Assembly (NCBI GenBank): GCA_001897515.1
Contig: MKTA01000018.1
Coordinates: 210,278-274,277 of the forward strand
Source of the DNA: Bacteroidetes bacterium 41-46
GTDB lineage: Bacteria > Bacteroidota > Bacteroidia > Bacteroidales > UBA932
DNA: 64,000 nt
Reading direction: 5' to 3'
Below are positions 1-8,882 of the stretch, in pieces; the first letter of the stretch is position 1; every line of letters begins with the position of its first letter. The position numbers were made by a program, and so were the translations under genes. The notes below the pieces were generated by a model. The model was not told where the DNA came from. It saw only the letters and a list, made by a program, of their open reading frames with translations, and searched no databases.

Positions 1-63
1 CAACTTTGTACTCTTTTGCTCTCATATATACTTTGTTGTGTTTATTATACTTTTTTGACGAAT

Positions 64-1017
64 CTAGAAAGAGGCTTTGACGATCCTGGCAACATTGTCT
101 GAACGTCCAAGCGTGTAGTAGTGAATTCCCGGAACACCCTCTTTAATAAGCTCTTTTGTCTGCATTGTTGTCCACTCAATTCCAACTTCCCGGGCCTCTT
201 CATCGGTTTTGCATTTTGCAACGGCGTTGTAGAGATCTGCAGGAAGATCTATGTGGAATGTCTGAGGCAGGAGCCTTATATCATTCAGGGCCGATATCGG
301 CTTGATACCCGGGATAATGGGTACATCAATTCCAATTTTGCGACAGTTGTCACGGAAGCGGAAAAAGGCTGCGTTGTCAAAAAACATCTGTGTTGCAATA
401 TAGTGGGCACCGGCATCAACCTTACTCTTAAGATTCAGCAGATCAATCTCCATATTTGGTGCCTCAAAGTGCTTCTCAGGATAGCCTGCAACGCCAATGC
501 AAAACTTAGAGGGCGAACTGCTGTCAACGTGACCGTTTATATATTCGCCTCTGCCTGTTGCGCTTATTTGCTCCACCAGTGCCTTTGCATTCTCGTTGCC
601 GCCCCTCTCCGGGATAAAGCTTCTGCTCCCCTTTGGAGGGTCACCCCTGAGTGCAAAAACATCCTCAATACCCAGAAAGTTCATCTCAATAAGTGCGTTC
701 TCCGTCTCTTCCCGGGTAAAGCCTCCGCAGAGGAGATGGGGTACAACAGTGATGTTGTACTTATATTTAACCGCAGCCGAGAGGGCGATTGTGCCGGGGC
801 GTACCCGCGAGAATCTCTTCTCAAGGGTTCCGTCGGGACTCTCAATGTATTGAACCTCGTTTCTGTGCGAGGTGAAGTTTATGTAGGCCGGCTCAAACTC
901 AAGCAGGCTCTCAATTGTCCTGTAAACCCTCTCAATGCTGTGCCCCTTTAGAGGAGGCAGCAGTTCAAATGTAAAGAGCGGTCTCTTTGCTCTATTAATC
1001 TTTTCTATAACGGTCAT
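64..1017 (-). CDS. metF: 5,10-methylenetetrahydrofolate reductase
   Basis: A flavoprotein of one-carbon metabolism that reduces 5,10-methylene-THF to 5-methyl-THF, the methyl donor used by MetH next door. The 317-residue protein has the usual length of bacterial MetF (about 290-320) and a single TIM-barrel domain. Visible family motifs are FELLPP near the N-terminus (a variant of FEFFPP), LRGDPPKG near residue 123, IGVAGYPEKH, ATQMFFDN and IPGIKPI. The ATG at 1017 is preceded by AGGA at a fitting distance. It lies 29 bp downstream of metH on the same strand, so the two are probably co-transcribed. No truncation is seen. Confidence 0.96.
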   Translation of the reverse strand: MTVIEKINRAKRPLFTFELLPPLKGHSIERVYRTIESLLEFEPAYINFTSHRNEVQYIESPDGTLEKRFSRVRPGTIALSAAVKYKYNITVVPHLLCGGFTREETENALIEMNFLGIEDVFALRGDPPKGSRSFIPERGGNENAKALVEQISATGRGEYINGHVDSSSPSKFCIGVAGYPEKHFEAPNMEIDLLNLKSKVDAGAHYIATQMFFDNAAFFRFRDNCRKIGIDVPIIPGIKPISALNDIRLLPQTFHIDLPADLYNAVAKCKTDEEAREVGIEWTTMQTKELIKEGVPGIHYYTLGRSDNVARIVKASF

Positions 1018-1046
1018 AATCCTGCAAATGTAGTAAAATAATGTTG

Positions 1047-4000
1047 CTATAGACTCAGGTTTGGGGCAAGCCAGGATGCTGCCTCTTCAATAGTCATCCC
1101 CTTTCTGCCTGCGTAATCCCTTAACTGATCATCGCAGATTCTGCCTACATTGAAGTAGGCGGATTCAGGATGAGCAAAGACGAATGCGCTTACAGAAGCG
1201 GCGGGAACCATTGTGTAGCTCTCTGTCAGTGAGACGCCCACTCTCTTCTCTGCTTCCAGCATTGCAAAGAGCTTGCCCTTCTCCGTGTGCTCCGGGCATG
1301 CCGGATAGCCGGGGGCGGGGCGGATGCCCCGGAACTCAGATTTGAACATCTGCTCTACGGTGAGTTGCTCATTTGGGGCGAAGCCCCATATTTCGGTTCG
1401 CATCTTATGGTGTATCCATTCTGCAGCAGCCTCGGCCAGACGGTCAGCAAGTATCTTAATCATGATAGTTGCGTAGTCGTCTTTTTGGTAGGTTGTTAAT
1501 GTGGATTCGTCAAGCCTGGCTGTTACGACAAAGGCTCCAAGGTGGTCCGGAGAGGCCGGGCGGGCGGGGGTGCCGGAGGCACCAACGTCTGTCCGGCCGC
1601 TCCCTGCGGGAGCTATAAAGTCTGCGAGGCAGAGGTTAAGTGTGTTTTGTTTTTTCTCCTGGTTGCGGAGGAAGCAGAGGCGGAGGGGGGCGAAGCCGGA
1701 GGCTTCGGCGGCCGCGGATGCGGCCGGCCCGGGGCCGCTGGCCCCGGCGCCCCCCTCACACCACACAACTACATCTTCACCCTCAGAACTCGCTTCAAAG
1801 ACTCCGCAAACTCCGTGAATTGAGACAATACTCTTGCTCTTCATCTCCTCAAGATATTGCAGAGCATCATCCATCAGCTTTTTAGCCTCAGGTCCCTTTA
1901 CAGGATCCTGAAGTATTGCAGGGTATCTGCCACTCATTTTCCAGGCAAAGAAAAAGAAAGTCCAGTCAATATATTTGATAACTGAGTCAATGTCAATATT
2001 ATGAAACTCCTGCAGCCCGCTCTTTACCGGGGCAGGGGAGAGGTAGCCTCTGTTCACGAATCGGTTCTCTCTCGCCTCTTCAAGAGAGATATACTCACCC
2101 CTTTTTACACTTGAGTTGTGAAGGTCACGTATCTCTCTGTACCGTTCTCCAATCTCACCCGCAAAGAGCTCAGAGGAGTCGCCAAGCAGAGAAGACATCA
2201 CCCCCGCAGCCTTAGAGGCATCCTTAACATGTACCACAGCTCCCGAGTACTTTGGAGCAATCTTCACAGCAGCATGCACTTCAGATGTTGTTGCGCCTCC
2301 TATCAGAAGCGGCAGGCGAACCTGCCTCCTCTCCATCTCCTGAGCCACATTCACCATCTCCTCAAGCGAAGGTGTAATCAGCCCGCTAAGACCAATAGCA
2401 TCCGCACCCACCTCAATCGCCTTCTCAATTATCTTCTCGGCAGGAACCATAACCCCCATATCCACAATCTCATAATTATTGCAAGAGAGCACCACGGCAA
2501 CAATGTTTTTGCCGATATCGTGCACATCCCCCTTTACAGTTGCAAGAAGCAGCCTACCGGCACTTCTGCTCTCTCCCTCAGCACTCTCGGCCTTAATAAA
2601 AGGCTCCAGTACCGCCACCGCCCGCTTCATCACCCTCGCACTCTTAACCACCTGAGGCAGAAACATCTTCCCCGCACCAAACAGATCTCCCACCTCATTC
2701 ATCCCACCCATAAGTGGCCCCTCAATTACCTCAATTGTTCTTGCAAAGAGCCCTTTAGCCTCAAGAATATCCTCCTCAATATAATCATCAACACCCTTAA
2801 CCAAGGCGTGTCTTACCCTCTCCACAACAGGCAGACTCCTCCAGTTATCCCTCTGATGTCCTGCACCTCCACCGTAACCAATACCGTCACCCTCAGACTT
2901 ACTCCTCTCGGCATAGATTATCAGCCTCTCGGTAGCATCCTTACGCCTGTTAAGGACAACATCCTCCACCAGCGTCAGAAGATCCTCCGGAATCTCGCTG
3001 TAAACCTGTAGCATCCCCGGATTCACAATACCCATATCCAGTCCCGCCTTAATTGCATGAAAAAGAAATACCGAGTGCATCGCCTCTCTTATCCTGTCCA
3101 TCCCTCTGAAAGAGAACGAGAGGTTGCTTATCCCACCACTCACCTTTGCATAAGGCAGATTCTCCTTAATCCACGCCACAGTCTTTATAAAATCTACGGC
3201 ATAGTTTGAGTGCTCCTCAATACCCGTGGCAACAGCCAGCACATTCGGGTCAAAAATTATATCCTCGGCAGGAAAATTTATCCTCTCTGTCAGAAGCCTG
3301 TAGCTCCTCTCGGCCACCTCCCTGCGCCTCTCAAAAGTATCGGCCTGCCCCCTCTCGTCAAATAGCATAACCACAGCCGATGCACCATAACTCCTTATCA
3401 GTTTTGCCCTCTCAAGAAAAAGCTCTTCACCCTCCTTCAGACTTATTGAGTTTACTACGCTCTTGCCCTGCACACACTTCAAACCACTCTCAAGCACCTC
3501 CCATCTGGATGAGTCCAGCATAAGCGGAAGTCTGGCAATATCAGGTTCAGACATAATCAGCTGTATGAACTTCACCATCGCCCTCTCCGAGTCCAGCATC
3601 GCCTCATCCATACAGATGTCAATTATCTGGGCACCCCCCTCAACCTGCTCCCTCGCCACCGCCAGAGCCTCGGAGTATCTCTCCTCCCTTATCAGCCGGG
3701 CAAACTTTTTAGAACCCGATACATTTGTCCGCTCACCCACATTGATAAAATTACTCTCAGGCCTTATCTCCAAAACCTCCAGCCCGCAAAGCCTGGTAAC
3801 ACGTTCTCTCCCGACAATCCCCCCCAAAGTGCTCTCAATAATGAAATTACCCGGGTCTCTATCCAGTACCCGTGGAGAGTAGCGAGCTGCCACTTTTGCA
3901 ATCTCCCTTATATGATCCGGAGTGGTACCGCAGCACCCTCCAATAATATTAATCCAACCATTTTTTACAAAATCCTCAGCAATAGAGGCCATATAAGAAG

Positions 4001-4892
4001 CACTCTGATCATATCCCCCGAACTCATTCGGCAAGCCGGCATTTGGATGGGCCGACACAAAAAACGGTGCGCTCTCACTCAACTCCTTAACAAAAGGTCT
4101 CAGCTGCTCCGCACCCAGAGCGCAGTTCAGTCCAACACTTAAAAGCGGAAAATGCGAGACACTCACAAGAAAGGCCCCAAGCGTCTGCCCCGTTAAGGTC
4201 CGCCCGCTGGCATCAGTAATAGTTCCCGAAACCATAACCGGGAGAGAGTACCCCTTTTCCAGAAATACCTTATTAATTCCAAACAGAGCAGCCTTAGCAT
4301 TCAAAGTGTCAAAAACAGTCTCCACAAGTAAAATATCCACCCCGCCATCAATCAAACCCCTCGCCTGCACCATATAAGCCTCCGCCAACTGATCAAACGA
4401 CACTCCCCTAGACCCCGGATCATTAACATCCGCTGACATTGACGCCGTCCTGTTCGTCGGCCCCATAGATCCCGCCACCAGCGCCACTGCGCTGCGGGCT
4501 GCTCCCGCCTCACCGGCGCGACCCGCCCGGCTCCCCATCTCATCCGCTACCATTCGCGCCACTCTGGCCCCCTCAAAATTCAGCTCATACACCAGATGCT
4601 CCATCCCGTAATCCGCCATGGATATGGCATTCGCATTAAAAGTATTGGTAGAGACAATATCCGCACCCGCCTCAAAATACTCACGGTGAATATCCGCAAT
4701 TATATCCCGCCGGGTCAATGACAGCAGATCATTATTCCCCTTTAACGGCGACGGGTGGCCGGCAAACCTCTCCCCCCTGTAGTCCTCCTCCTCAAGCCCC
4801 CTGCGCTGAATCATCGTACCCATAGCACCGTCCAGCACAAGAATCCTCTCTCTGAGCAAACCGGCAATCTTTATATGTCTTGAGTTATCCAT
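1047..4892 (-). CDS. metH: Cobalamin-dependent methionine synthase
   Basis: Transfers the methyl group of 5-methyl-THF to homocysteine through methylcobalamin. All modules are present in order: the homocysteine-binding domain with zinc cysteines (GLNCALG and [10 protein letters not shown]), the pterin-binding domain ([14 protein letters not shown]), the B12 cap and B12-binding domain (DVHDIGKNI, with the cobalt-ligand His), and the C-terminal AdoMet reactivation domain ([22 protein letters not shown]). The reading frame runs up to a TTG at 4910, but the ATG at 4892 (MDNSRHIK) fits the family N-terminus better and gives 1281 residues. Compared with E. coli MetH (about 1227) it carries GC-rich Ala/Gly/Pro-rich inserts, two of them in the reactivation domain (around 1540-1610 and 1690-1765). 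It heads a metH-metF operon. Confidence 0.97.
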   Translation of the reverse strand: MDNSRHIKIAGLLRERILVLDGAMGTMIQRRGLEEEDYRGERFAGHPSPLKGNNDLLSLTRRDIIADIHREYFEAGADIVSTNTFNANAISMADYGMEHLVYELNFEGARVARMVADEMGSRAGRAGEAGAARSAVALVAGSMGPTNRTASMSADVNDPGSRGVSFDQLAEAYMVQARGLIDGGVDILLVETVFDTLNAKAALFGINKVFLEKGYSLPVMVSGTITDASGRTLTGQTLGAFLVSVSHFPLLSVGLNCALGAEQLRPFVKELSESAPFFVSAHPNAGLPNEFGGYDQSASYMASIAEDFVKNGWINIIGGCCGTTPDHIREIAKVAARYSPRVLDRDPGNFIIESTLGGIVGRERVTRLCGLEVLEIRPESNFINVGERTNVSGSKKFARLIREERYSEALAVAREQVEGGAQIIDICMDEAMLDSERAMVKFIQLIMSEPDIARLPLMLDSSRWEVLESGLKCVQGKSVVNSISLKEGEELFLERAKLIRSYGASAVVMLFDERGQADTFERRREVAERSYRLLTERINFPAEDIIFDPNVLAVATGIEEHSNYAVDFIKTVAWIKENLPYAKVSGGISNLSFSFRGMDRIREAMHSVFLFHAIKAGLDMGIVNPGMLQVYSEIPEDLLTLVEDVVLNRRKDATERLIIYAERSKSEGDGIGYGGGAGHQRDNWRSLPVVERVRHALVKGVDDYIEEDILEAKGLFARTIEVIEGPLMGGMNEVGDLFGAGKMFLPQVVKSARVMKRAVAVLEPFIKAESAEGESRSAGRLLLATVKGDVHDIGKNIVAVVLSCNNYEIVDMGVMVPAEKIIEKAIEVGADAIGLSGLITPSLEEMVNVAQEMERRQVRLPLLIGGATTSEVHAAVKIAPKYSGAVVHVKDASKAAGVMSSLLGDSSELFAGEIGERYREIRDLHNSSVKRGEYISLEEARENRFVNRGYLSPAPVKSGLQEFHNIDIDSVIKYIDWTFFFFAWKMSGRYPAILQDPVKGPEAKKLMDDALQYLEEMKSKSIVSIHGVCGVFEASSEGEDVVVWCEGGAGASGPGPAASAAAEASGFAPLRLCFLRNQEKKQNTLNLCLADFIAPAGSGRTDVGASGTPARPASPDHLGAFVVTARLDESTLTTYQKDDYATIMIKILADRLAEAAAEWIHHKMRTEIWGFAPNEQLTVEQMFKSEFRGIRPAPGYPACPEHTEKGKLFAMLEAEKRVGVSLTESYTMVPAASVSAFVFAHPESAYFNVGRICDDQLRDYAGRKGMTIEEAASWLAPNLSL

Positions 4893-5237
4893 AATAACGC
4901 TGATTATCAATATTCTACTGAAATAAAAACTAAATTTCTAAAATGGCTCCTAATACATGCAAGTTCATGAAAATTGCAAGTATAATTTACCATCATAATT
5001 CACAAAAATACTCAATTAATAACTAATATTGATTTTTTCACACTAGGAAATATTCTTAAACAGATAGTTCTAAAAGAGTTAAATCAATAGATAAAAAATC
5101 CTTAAAGATTTAATAAAAATAACTCCATTATGAACATAATATTTTTACACTTTTTCCAATAATAATTCCTAATTTCGTTAACGAAGTAGTGATAAAATTG
5201 TCCAATAAATCACAAACCGACGGTTACATTATTGGTA
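4893..5237. other. Intergenic region upstream of metH
   Basis: AT-rich, with no open frame that looks coding. I looked on the minus strand for a SAM or cobalamin riboswitch leading into metH and saw no recognisable conserved core. The plus strand ends in a strong terminator (5238-5269), so a short plus-strand RNA may be made here, but no consensus promoter is visible. Confidence 0.4.
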
Positions 5238-5269
5238 GCGCCTGAGCAACACTCAGGCGCTTGTTTTTT
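5238..5269 (+). terminator. Rho-independent terminator with no gene upstream
   Basis: A perfect 9-bp GC-rich stem (GCGCCTGAG / CTCAGGCGC) with a 5-base loop, followed by TTGTTTTTT on the plus strand. The minus-strand side has no T-run, so it acts on plus-strand transcription. There is no plus-strand gene in the preceding 5 kb, so it may end a small RNA starting somewhere in 4900-5237. Confidence 0.75.
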
Positions 5270-5303
5270 ATACCCACTCACTCACAATTTTATACTCAAA
5301 CAC

Positions 5304-5334
5304 ATTGCTGTTTTTCCAAAATAGCTTATATTTA
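5304..5334 (+). promoter_or_regulatory. Possible Bacteroidota promoter for the HNH-like gene
   Basis: ATTG at 5304-5307, a 19-bp spacer and TATATTTA at 5327-5334, one mismatch from TAnnTTTG. It lies about 40 bp before the ATG at 5376. Spacing is ideal, but the -33 box is only a three-base match. Confidence 0.4.
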
Positions 5335-5375
5335 CATAGAGAGCACCATTTTTCTAATCCCCAAAACATATTGCT

Positions 5376-5633
5376 ATGGCACGATGCAACAGTAACCACA
5401 ACCTGATTGTACACCACATTAAAAGAGATGGAGGCAACAGTCTGAACAATGCAGAAGTTCTTTGCTCCGTTTGCTATTCCAACTACACAACAGTGAGCAA
5501 CCCCGGACCCGGCGAACCAATCGCCCACGACGGCCCAAGCCCACCACCATTTTCACAACAAACCATTAACGAAGCCCTCACCCGCGCGCACAACCGCTGC
5601 GAATGCGAACGCCTCACCTGCCTTAACCACTAG
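5376..5633 (+). CDS. Small HNH-nuclease-like protein
   Basis: An 85-residue protein resembling the core of an HNH zinc fold: a Cys near the N-terminus, then LIVHHIKRDGGN, then NAEVLCSVCY, which matches the usual pattern of HH, G-rich turn, N and CxxC. The C-terminal RAHNRCECERLTCLNH adds four Cys/His positions and may be a second zinc knuckle. HNH folds of this size usually cut or bind nucleic acid, but no partner gene lies nearby and the first CxxC of a classical HNH is not complete. It stands alone between an orphan terminator and tRNA-Ser. The function is inferred from the motif only. Confidence 0.6.
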   Translation: MARCNSNHNLIVHHIKRDGGNSLNNAEVLCSVCYSNYTTVSNPGPGEPIAHDGPSPPPFSQQTINEALTRAHNRCECERLTCLNH

Positions 5634-5640
5634 GCTAATC

Positions 5641-5745
5641 ACCTAACATAAACCTCAACCTCAACCTCAAACTACAAACTCAACCAACAAACTCAACCAA
5701 CAAACTCAAACCACAAACTCAAACCACAAAAACCGGAAAATTCAC
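5641..5745. repeat. Degenerate tandem CAAACTCAACC-type repeat
   Basis: About 100 bp of imperfect units such as CTCAACCAACAAA and CTCAAACCACAAA, almost lacking G on the plus strand. It lies between the HNH-like gene and tRNA-Ser. It is probably a slippage product; no function is evident. Confidence 0.7.
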
Positions 5746-5774
5746 CCGGTAGTACAAAATCAGCCAAAAATTAC

Positions 5775-5782
5775 TACTTTTG
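5775..5782 (+). promoter_or_regulatory. -7 box before tRNA-Ser
   Basis: TACTTTTG matches TAnnTTTG exactly and lies 33 bp before the tRNA. No matching TTTG is found 19-21 bp upstream, so this is a weak call. Confidence 0.35.
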
Positions 5783-5815
5783 CACTCCCAAAAGAGGAAA
5801 AAGACCTCTAACCAC

Positions 5816-5906
5816 GGAGAGATGCAGGAGTGGTTGAACTGGCCCGCCTGGAAAGCGCGTATACCCCAAAAGGGTATCGGGGGTTCGAATCCCCCTCTCT
5901 CCGCCA
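5816..5906 (+). tRNA. tRNA-Ser (anticodon GGA)
   Basis: A complete class II tRNA of 91 bases with encoded CCA. The acceptor stem is GGAGAGA/TCTCTCC with discriminator G. The anticodon loop CTGGAAA carries GGA on a CGC/GCG stem, a long variable arm pairs ATACCC with GGGTAT, and the T arm is GGGGG-TTCGAAT-CCCCC. It reads serine codons UCC and UCU. A terminator follows 46 bp downstream. Confidence 0.97.
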
Positions 5907-5952
5907 AATGGTAAAAACCCACCACGAAGTGGTATTAACCAAAAAAGACAGA

Positions 5953-5988
5953 ACCGCCTCAAGTTCGCTTGAAGGCGGTCTGTTTTTT
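5953..5988 (+). terminator. Terminator after tRNA-Ser
   Basis: The stem ACCGCCT-CAAG pairs with CTTG-A-AGGCGGT (one bulge) around a TTCG tetraloop, then CTGTTTTTT. It is placed to end the tRNA-Ser transcript. Confidence 0.85.
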
Positions 5989-6085
5989 GGTTATGCTGCC
6001 GGAGGCAGTTGGGTTTTTACTATTTTAGGCTCCCCCCCCTTGGGGAACGCCTCGCCCAGCGAGGCAATCCCCTGTTTGCGGAAGC

Positions 6086-6215
6086 GCTTGCCACCCTTAG
6101 TTGTACAATTGACATAAAAACAGCAGGTTAACTTTTTGAAAATCTTAAAATATGCCTCAATCCAAAAAGTAGACTCTCAGTCAATCAATACGATGTACAA
6201 CTAAGGGTGTCAAGC
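6086..6215. repeat. Family B paired palindromic repeat, copy B1
   Basis: Two inverted ends, GCTTGCCACCCTTAGTTGTA at 6086 and its near-exact complement ending at 6215, enclose about 85 bp of AT-rich DNA. Related copies are at 6445, 59182, 59730 and 61367, with single ends at 63817 and 63904. It resembles a REP doublet or small MITE; no transposase of matching type is in the window. Confidence 0.85.
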
Positions 6216-6249
6216 CCTCCCACAAAAATAAGGTGCTCCGCCTTTTTTA

Positions 6250-6441
6250 AGGACTATCGTCCGGATTAATTGGTGCTTCGCCGTGTTAAGCCTTTCGGCA
6301 GAAGTACTTGAAGCCATTTGGCAAAAGTATTATGCCTCCTCAAAAAGTTATTCTCGCGACCCGGTTATTCCCGCACGGGCAAGCAAATAATAAACTGCTT
6401 GCAAATGAGCGGGAAATAACCGGGTTAGTCGCGGGAAATAA
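6250..6441. repeat. Composite repeat C, copy 1
   Basis: About 190 bp made of a GGTGCTTCGCCGTG segment, a CTTTCGGCAGAAGTACTTGAA segment and a large nested inverted repeat: AGTTATTCTCGC and GGTTATTCCCGC on one side, GCGGGAAATAACC and GCGGGAAATAACTT on the other, with GCAAGCAAATAA at the tip. The same order of segments occurs, inverted, at 59388-59565. A family B element follows directly on the hairpin side in copy 1 and lies about 75 bp from it in copy 2. The ORF through this region is a by-product of the repeat. Confidence 0.75.
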
Positions 6442-6444
6442 CTT

Positions 6445-6574
6445 GCTTGCCACCCCTCCGTGTACAATTAATTGTGTTACAATAGATTAATTTTTGCGAA
6501 ATCTCAAAAAATGCAAAAATTAAAAAGATTAAATATCTAAAAAACAGCAAGATGTACAACGAAGGGTGGCAAGC
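6445..6574. repeat. Family B paired palindromic repeat, copy B2
   Basis: The left end GCTTGCCACCCCTCCGTGTA at 6445 and the right end TGTACAACGAAGGGTGGC ending at 6574 face each other across about 80 bp. It is a variant of B1 with its own compensating changes in the stem. It sits directly after composite repeat C. Confidence 0.85.
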
Positions 6575-6649
6575 TGTCCCGTCCTGAAAAAAGTTGACAT
6601 GCCCTGCGGCCGGCGCCCTGCGGCAGGGATTAATTGGTGCTCCGCCTTT

Positions 6650-7258
6650 TTATTTCGTCTTAATCGTACACCCAATAGCCACAGTACTCTTTACCTCCGG
6701 CTCCTGACCCTTCAGCAAAGCATCAAGCGCACTCTCAACATACTTTTGGTCTGCGTCATTCGCATTTTTGTAGTTATTGTCAATAGCACCAATGTACTTA
6801 ACAATATTTTTCTTGCCATCTCTCTTCAGGATATACACATGCGGAGTTCTCTGCGCACCATACTGTGGGTATATCTTCTGACCCTCGTCAATCAAGTATG
6901 GGAATGTAAAGCCCTTACTTTTAGCCCTCTCCTTCATAAGTTCAAAACTATCCTGAGGCTGAACTTCAGGATCATTCGGATTGATTGCAATCACAGGATA
7001 TCCCAGAGCTTTGTATTTCTTATCAATGGCAATGATTCTATCCTCATAGGCAATTGCATACGGACAGTGGTTGCAGGTAAAAATTACTACAAAGCCCTTT
7101 GCATCTTTGTAGTCCGACAGTGAAATCATCTTACCATCAATGTTTTTCAGCTTGAAATCAATAGCCTCATCCCCAATCTTATATCCCTGAGCAAATGCAG
7201 ATGAAACTGCAAAAATCGCAATCATTAGTGTTGCAAAATATTTAACAAACGTTTTCAT
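6650..7258 (-). CDS. Exported thioredoxin-fold (AhpC/TSA-type redoxin) protein
   Basis: A 202-residue protein with an N-terminal signal peptide (MKTFVKYFATLMIAIFAVSSAFAQ, cleavage expected after AFA). The mature part has a redoxin fold: IGDEAIDFKLKNIDGK, then VVIFTCNHCPYA, where CNHC is the redox CxxC motif, then a QRTPHVYIL cis-Pro loop. CNHCPYA-type redoxins in this phylum are periplasmic or cell-surface and of unknown substrate. A second thioredoxin-fold gene lies upstream on the same strand, with 270 bp of AT-rich repeat between, so co-transcription is uncertain. Confidence 0.85.
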   Translation of the reverse strand: MKTFVKYFATLMIAIFAVSSAFAQGYKIGDEAIDFKLKNIDGKMISLSDYKDAKGFVVIFTCNHCPYAIAYEDRIIAIDKKYKALGYPVIAINPNDPEVQPQDSFELMKERAKSKGFTFPYLIDEGQKIYPQYGAQRTPHVYILKRDGKKNIVKYIGAIDNNYKNANDADQKYVESALDALLKGQEPEVKSTVAIGCTIKTK

Positions 7259-7299
7259 ATAGTTTCAATTGATTTAATTTATTTACAAGTAATTCTATT

Positions 7300-7452
7300 A
7301 TTTATATTTGTTCAATTATTTATAATTGTGCTATTATTTATAATAGTTCTATTTTTTATAATTATTCTATTATTTATAGGTATTCAATTATTTACATTTA
7401 TTAGCATATATTAGCATATATTAGCATATATTAGCATATATTAGCATATATT
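7300..7452. repeat. AT-rich tandem repeats between redoxin genes
   Basis: A first block of imperfect TTATTTATAATTnTTCTA units runs into five tandem copies of the 10-mer ATTAGCATAT (about 7399-7450). No gene lies in the 270 bp between the flanking genes. It is probably replication slippage; it could form alternating structures between the two genes. Confidence 0.8.
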
Positions 7453-7530
7453 ACCATTTATTTATATTATAAACAGCTAATTATATTAGTCTGTATTTAA
7501 CTCATCATTAATTCTCGTCCCTTTTTCTCC

Positions 7531-8046
7531 TTATTTATTATCCTGCATTAGCTCCAGAATTATCATACGCAACTCATCTTTTTCTATTGCACTTGATACA
7601 AATTTCAGGCTTTTACCATTTCTGATAAAGAGGGTGGCGGGTATTGAGCCCGACCATGCCGAATCCACAGCCGGGATCCATTCGTTCATCCGCTTAATGT
7701 CGTCCAACAGGTACAGGTCAACATCATTAATTTTTTTATCAACGATAAAGGGTTTGACAGCCTCCTCCAGCTTATCGGAATCGTCCAGAGAGACAAGGAC
7801 CATTTTAAAATTATCGGATTTGCTGAATTCAGAATTAACCTCCATAAAATCCGGGATCTCCTTAACACACGGAGCGCACCAGGTAGCCCAGAAATTAACC
7901 ACATATAGTACGTCATTCTGCTGATGGAAAACAGGCCTGAGCTCCTCAAAATTTACAACCTTTATTTCCGGTTCTGATACGCAACCGCTTAGAGTTGATA
8001 AATATACTGCGATAGCAATAAATAGGAATATCTTCTTATATTTCAT
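7531..8046 (-). CDS. TlpA/ResA-like thiol-disulfide lipoprotein
   Basis: A 171-residue protein with a lipoprotein signal (lipobox LSGC, Cys22) and a thioredoxin domain. The active site is WATWCAPCVKE, with the typical WCxxC, and SIPATLFI gives the cis-Pro loop. TlpA/ResA-type proteins reduce or isomerise disulfides of exported proteins, often in cytochrome c maturation, but no such genes are nearby. The lipid anchor would place it at the membrane facing the periplasm. The ATG at 8046 is the only sensible start. Confidence 0.9.
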   Translation of the reverse strand: MKYKKIFLFIAIAVYLSTLSGCVSEPEIKVVNFEELRPVFHQQNDVLYVVNFWATWCAPCVKEIPDFMEVNSEFSKSDNFKMVLVSLDDSDKLEEAVKPFIVDKKINDVDLYLLDDIKRMNEWIPAVDSAWSGSIPATLFIRNGKSLKFVSSAIEKDELRMIILELMQDNK

Positions 8047-8140
8047 ACTATTATTATTTCCCTGTTCAGAAAAATTTATAGCAATAACAATTTGAACAAG
8101 ACAAAAGTTGAAAAATAAAAAGTCAAAACTTGGAAATCAC

Positions 8141-8578
8141 CTAACCAATACGCAAATTGATAATTTCTATAAGGTCGGGCAATTGCTTAATACTATTAAT
8201 ATCAATTGTCAGCGGAATCAATTTTCCCACTGGCTTAGCTGAGAGAAACTGTTGCTTGATAACATCTGAAATGGCCAAATCACAAATTCCCTGCTTATGT
8301 TTCTCAGTGAAGTAGAAGCTCACCTTAAAGTACCCCTCCCAAACCGACAGCCAGAAGATTGTCCGTTTCTTATTAGCCACCTTGCATAGCCACGATTTAC
8401 CATCATTATAGTAACGCCACTCATAGATAAGTCCGTCCTTAAGATTTGCGTGACTACCATCCGGACTATTATTGAGACTATTCATCAATTTGATATACAC
8501 ATGAAAGGACTCTTCTGATAGAATCTCTTTAAGGACCTCTTCACCTGGAAATACATCGGGATTAGATAGAACATTCAT
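8141..8578 (-). CDS. DUF3788-like cytoplasmic protein
   Basis: A 145-residue soluble protein with no signal peptide. The central stretch EWRYYNDGKSWLCKV, then IFWLSVWEGYFKVSFYF and GKLIPL, matches what I remember of the DUF3788 family of Bacteroidota and Firmicutes; these have no established role. The basis is recall of the family pattern, not a search. It stands alone on the minus strand, facing away from the small ORF at 8672. Confidence 0.7.
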   Translation of the reverse strand: MNVLSNPDVFPGEEVLKEILSEESFHVYIKLMNSLNNSPDGSHANLKDGLIYEWRYYNDGKSWLCKVANKKRTIFWLSVWEGYFKVSFYFTEKHKQGICDLAISDVIKQQFLSAKPVGKLIPLTIDINSIKQLPDLIEIINLRIG

Positions 8579-8623
8579 AATAGTCAGTCATAATTATTGA
8601 TTATAAATGTATAAAAACATTTA

Positions 8624-8631
8624 TACATTTG
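8624..8631 (+). promoter_or_regulatory. -7 box before the small Cys ORF
   Basis: TACATTTG matches TAnnTTTG 40 bp before the ATG at 8672. The nearest TTG (8597) is 24 bp away, longer than the usual 19-21. Confidence 0.3.
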
Positions 8632-8671
8632 CATATCCAAAGCAACTCACAACAATTTTAATATAATCATT

Positions 8672-8785
8672 ATGGAAAGCAAGTGCAAAGATTGTCCAAT
8701 GAGGGCAAAATATGACAAAAATCCCAAGTCATTCAGTGACACCTTGCCACAGTTTTTGGCAAGTGTCAGATTAACAGAAAAATAA
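8672..8785 (+). pseudogene. Small Cys-rich protein, 3' end replaced by a REP element
   Basis: A 37-codon ORF starting MESKCKDCPMRAKYDKNPKS. That N-terminus resembles a short Bacteroidota hypothetical protein that I recall going on with a Trp-rich tail. From codon 24 the frame is TLPQFLAS, which is simply the family A repeat read in frame, and it ends in TAA just after. So the original C-terminus appears lost to repeat insertion. It may still be translated as a hybrid peptide. A -7 box lies 40 bp upstream. Confidence 0.5.
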
Positions 8786-8882
8786 AACAAACACTTTTTG
8801 AAGATTCTCTTTGTCTCTCAAAAAGTGTTTGTTGTAATAAATACAAATTCAATGACTTGCCAAAAACTGTGGCAAGGTGTCA
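8738..8882. repeat. Family A paired REP element, copy A1, with inner inverted repeat
   Basis: The left palindrome (8738-8767) and right palindrome (8853-8882) are inverted copies of ACCTTGCCACAGTTTTTGGC. Between them lies a perfect 15-bp inverted repeat, ACAAACACTTTTTGA (8787-8801) and its complement (8818-8832). The whole could fold as one long cruciform or, as RNA, act as a two-way terminator between the convergent genes. The right end contributes the stop codon of the regulator at 8880. Confidence 0.85.

Noticed and set aside
121..951. 276-codon ORF opposite metF
   Set aside because: It is antisense to a well-conserved metF and its translation matches nothing; it is a shadow frame.
2118..3011. 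297-codon ORF opposite metH
   Set aside because: A composition artefact (His/Leu/Arg-rich) in the antisense frame of metH.
4893..5237. SAM or cobalamin riboswitch before metH
   Set aside because: Read the minus strand for conserved riboswitch cores and found none; the region is AT-rich with no multi-arm junction.
5719..6117. Short ORFs over tRNA-Ser and its terminator
   Set aside because: They overlap a complete tRNA and hairpin; no protein likeness.
6308..6490. 60-codon ORF in the intergenic repeats
   Set aside because: Entirely within composite repeat C and the left end of B2; the same DNA at 59388 is not open in the matching frame.
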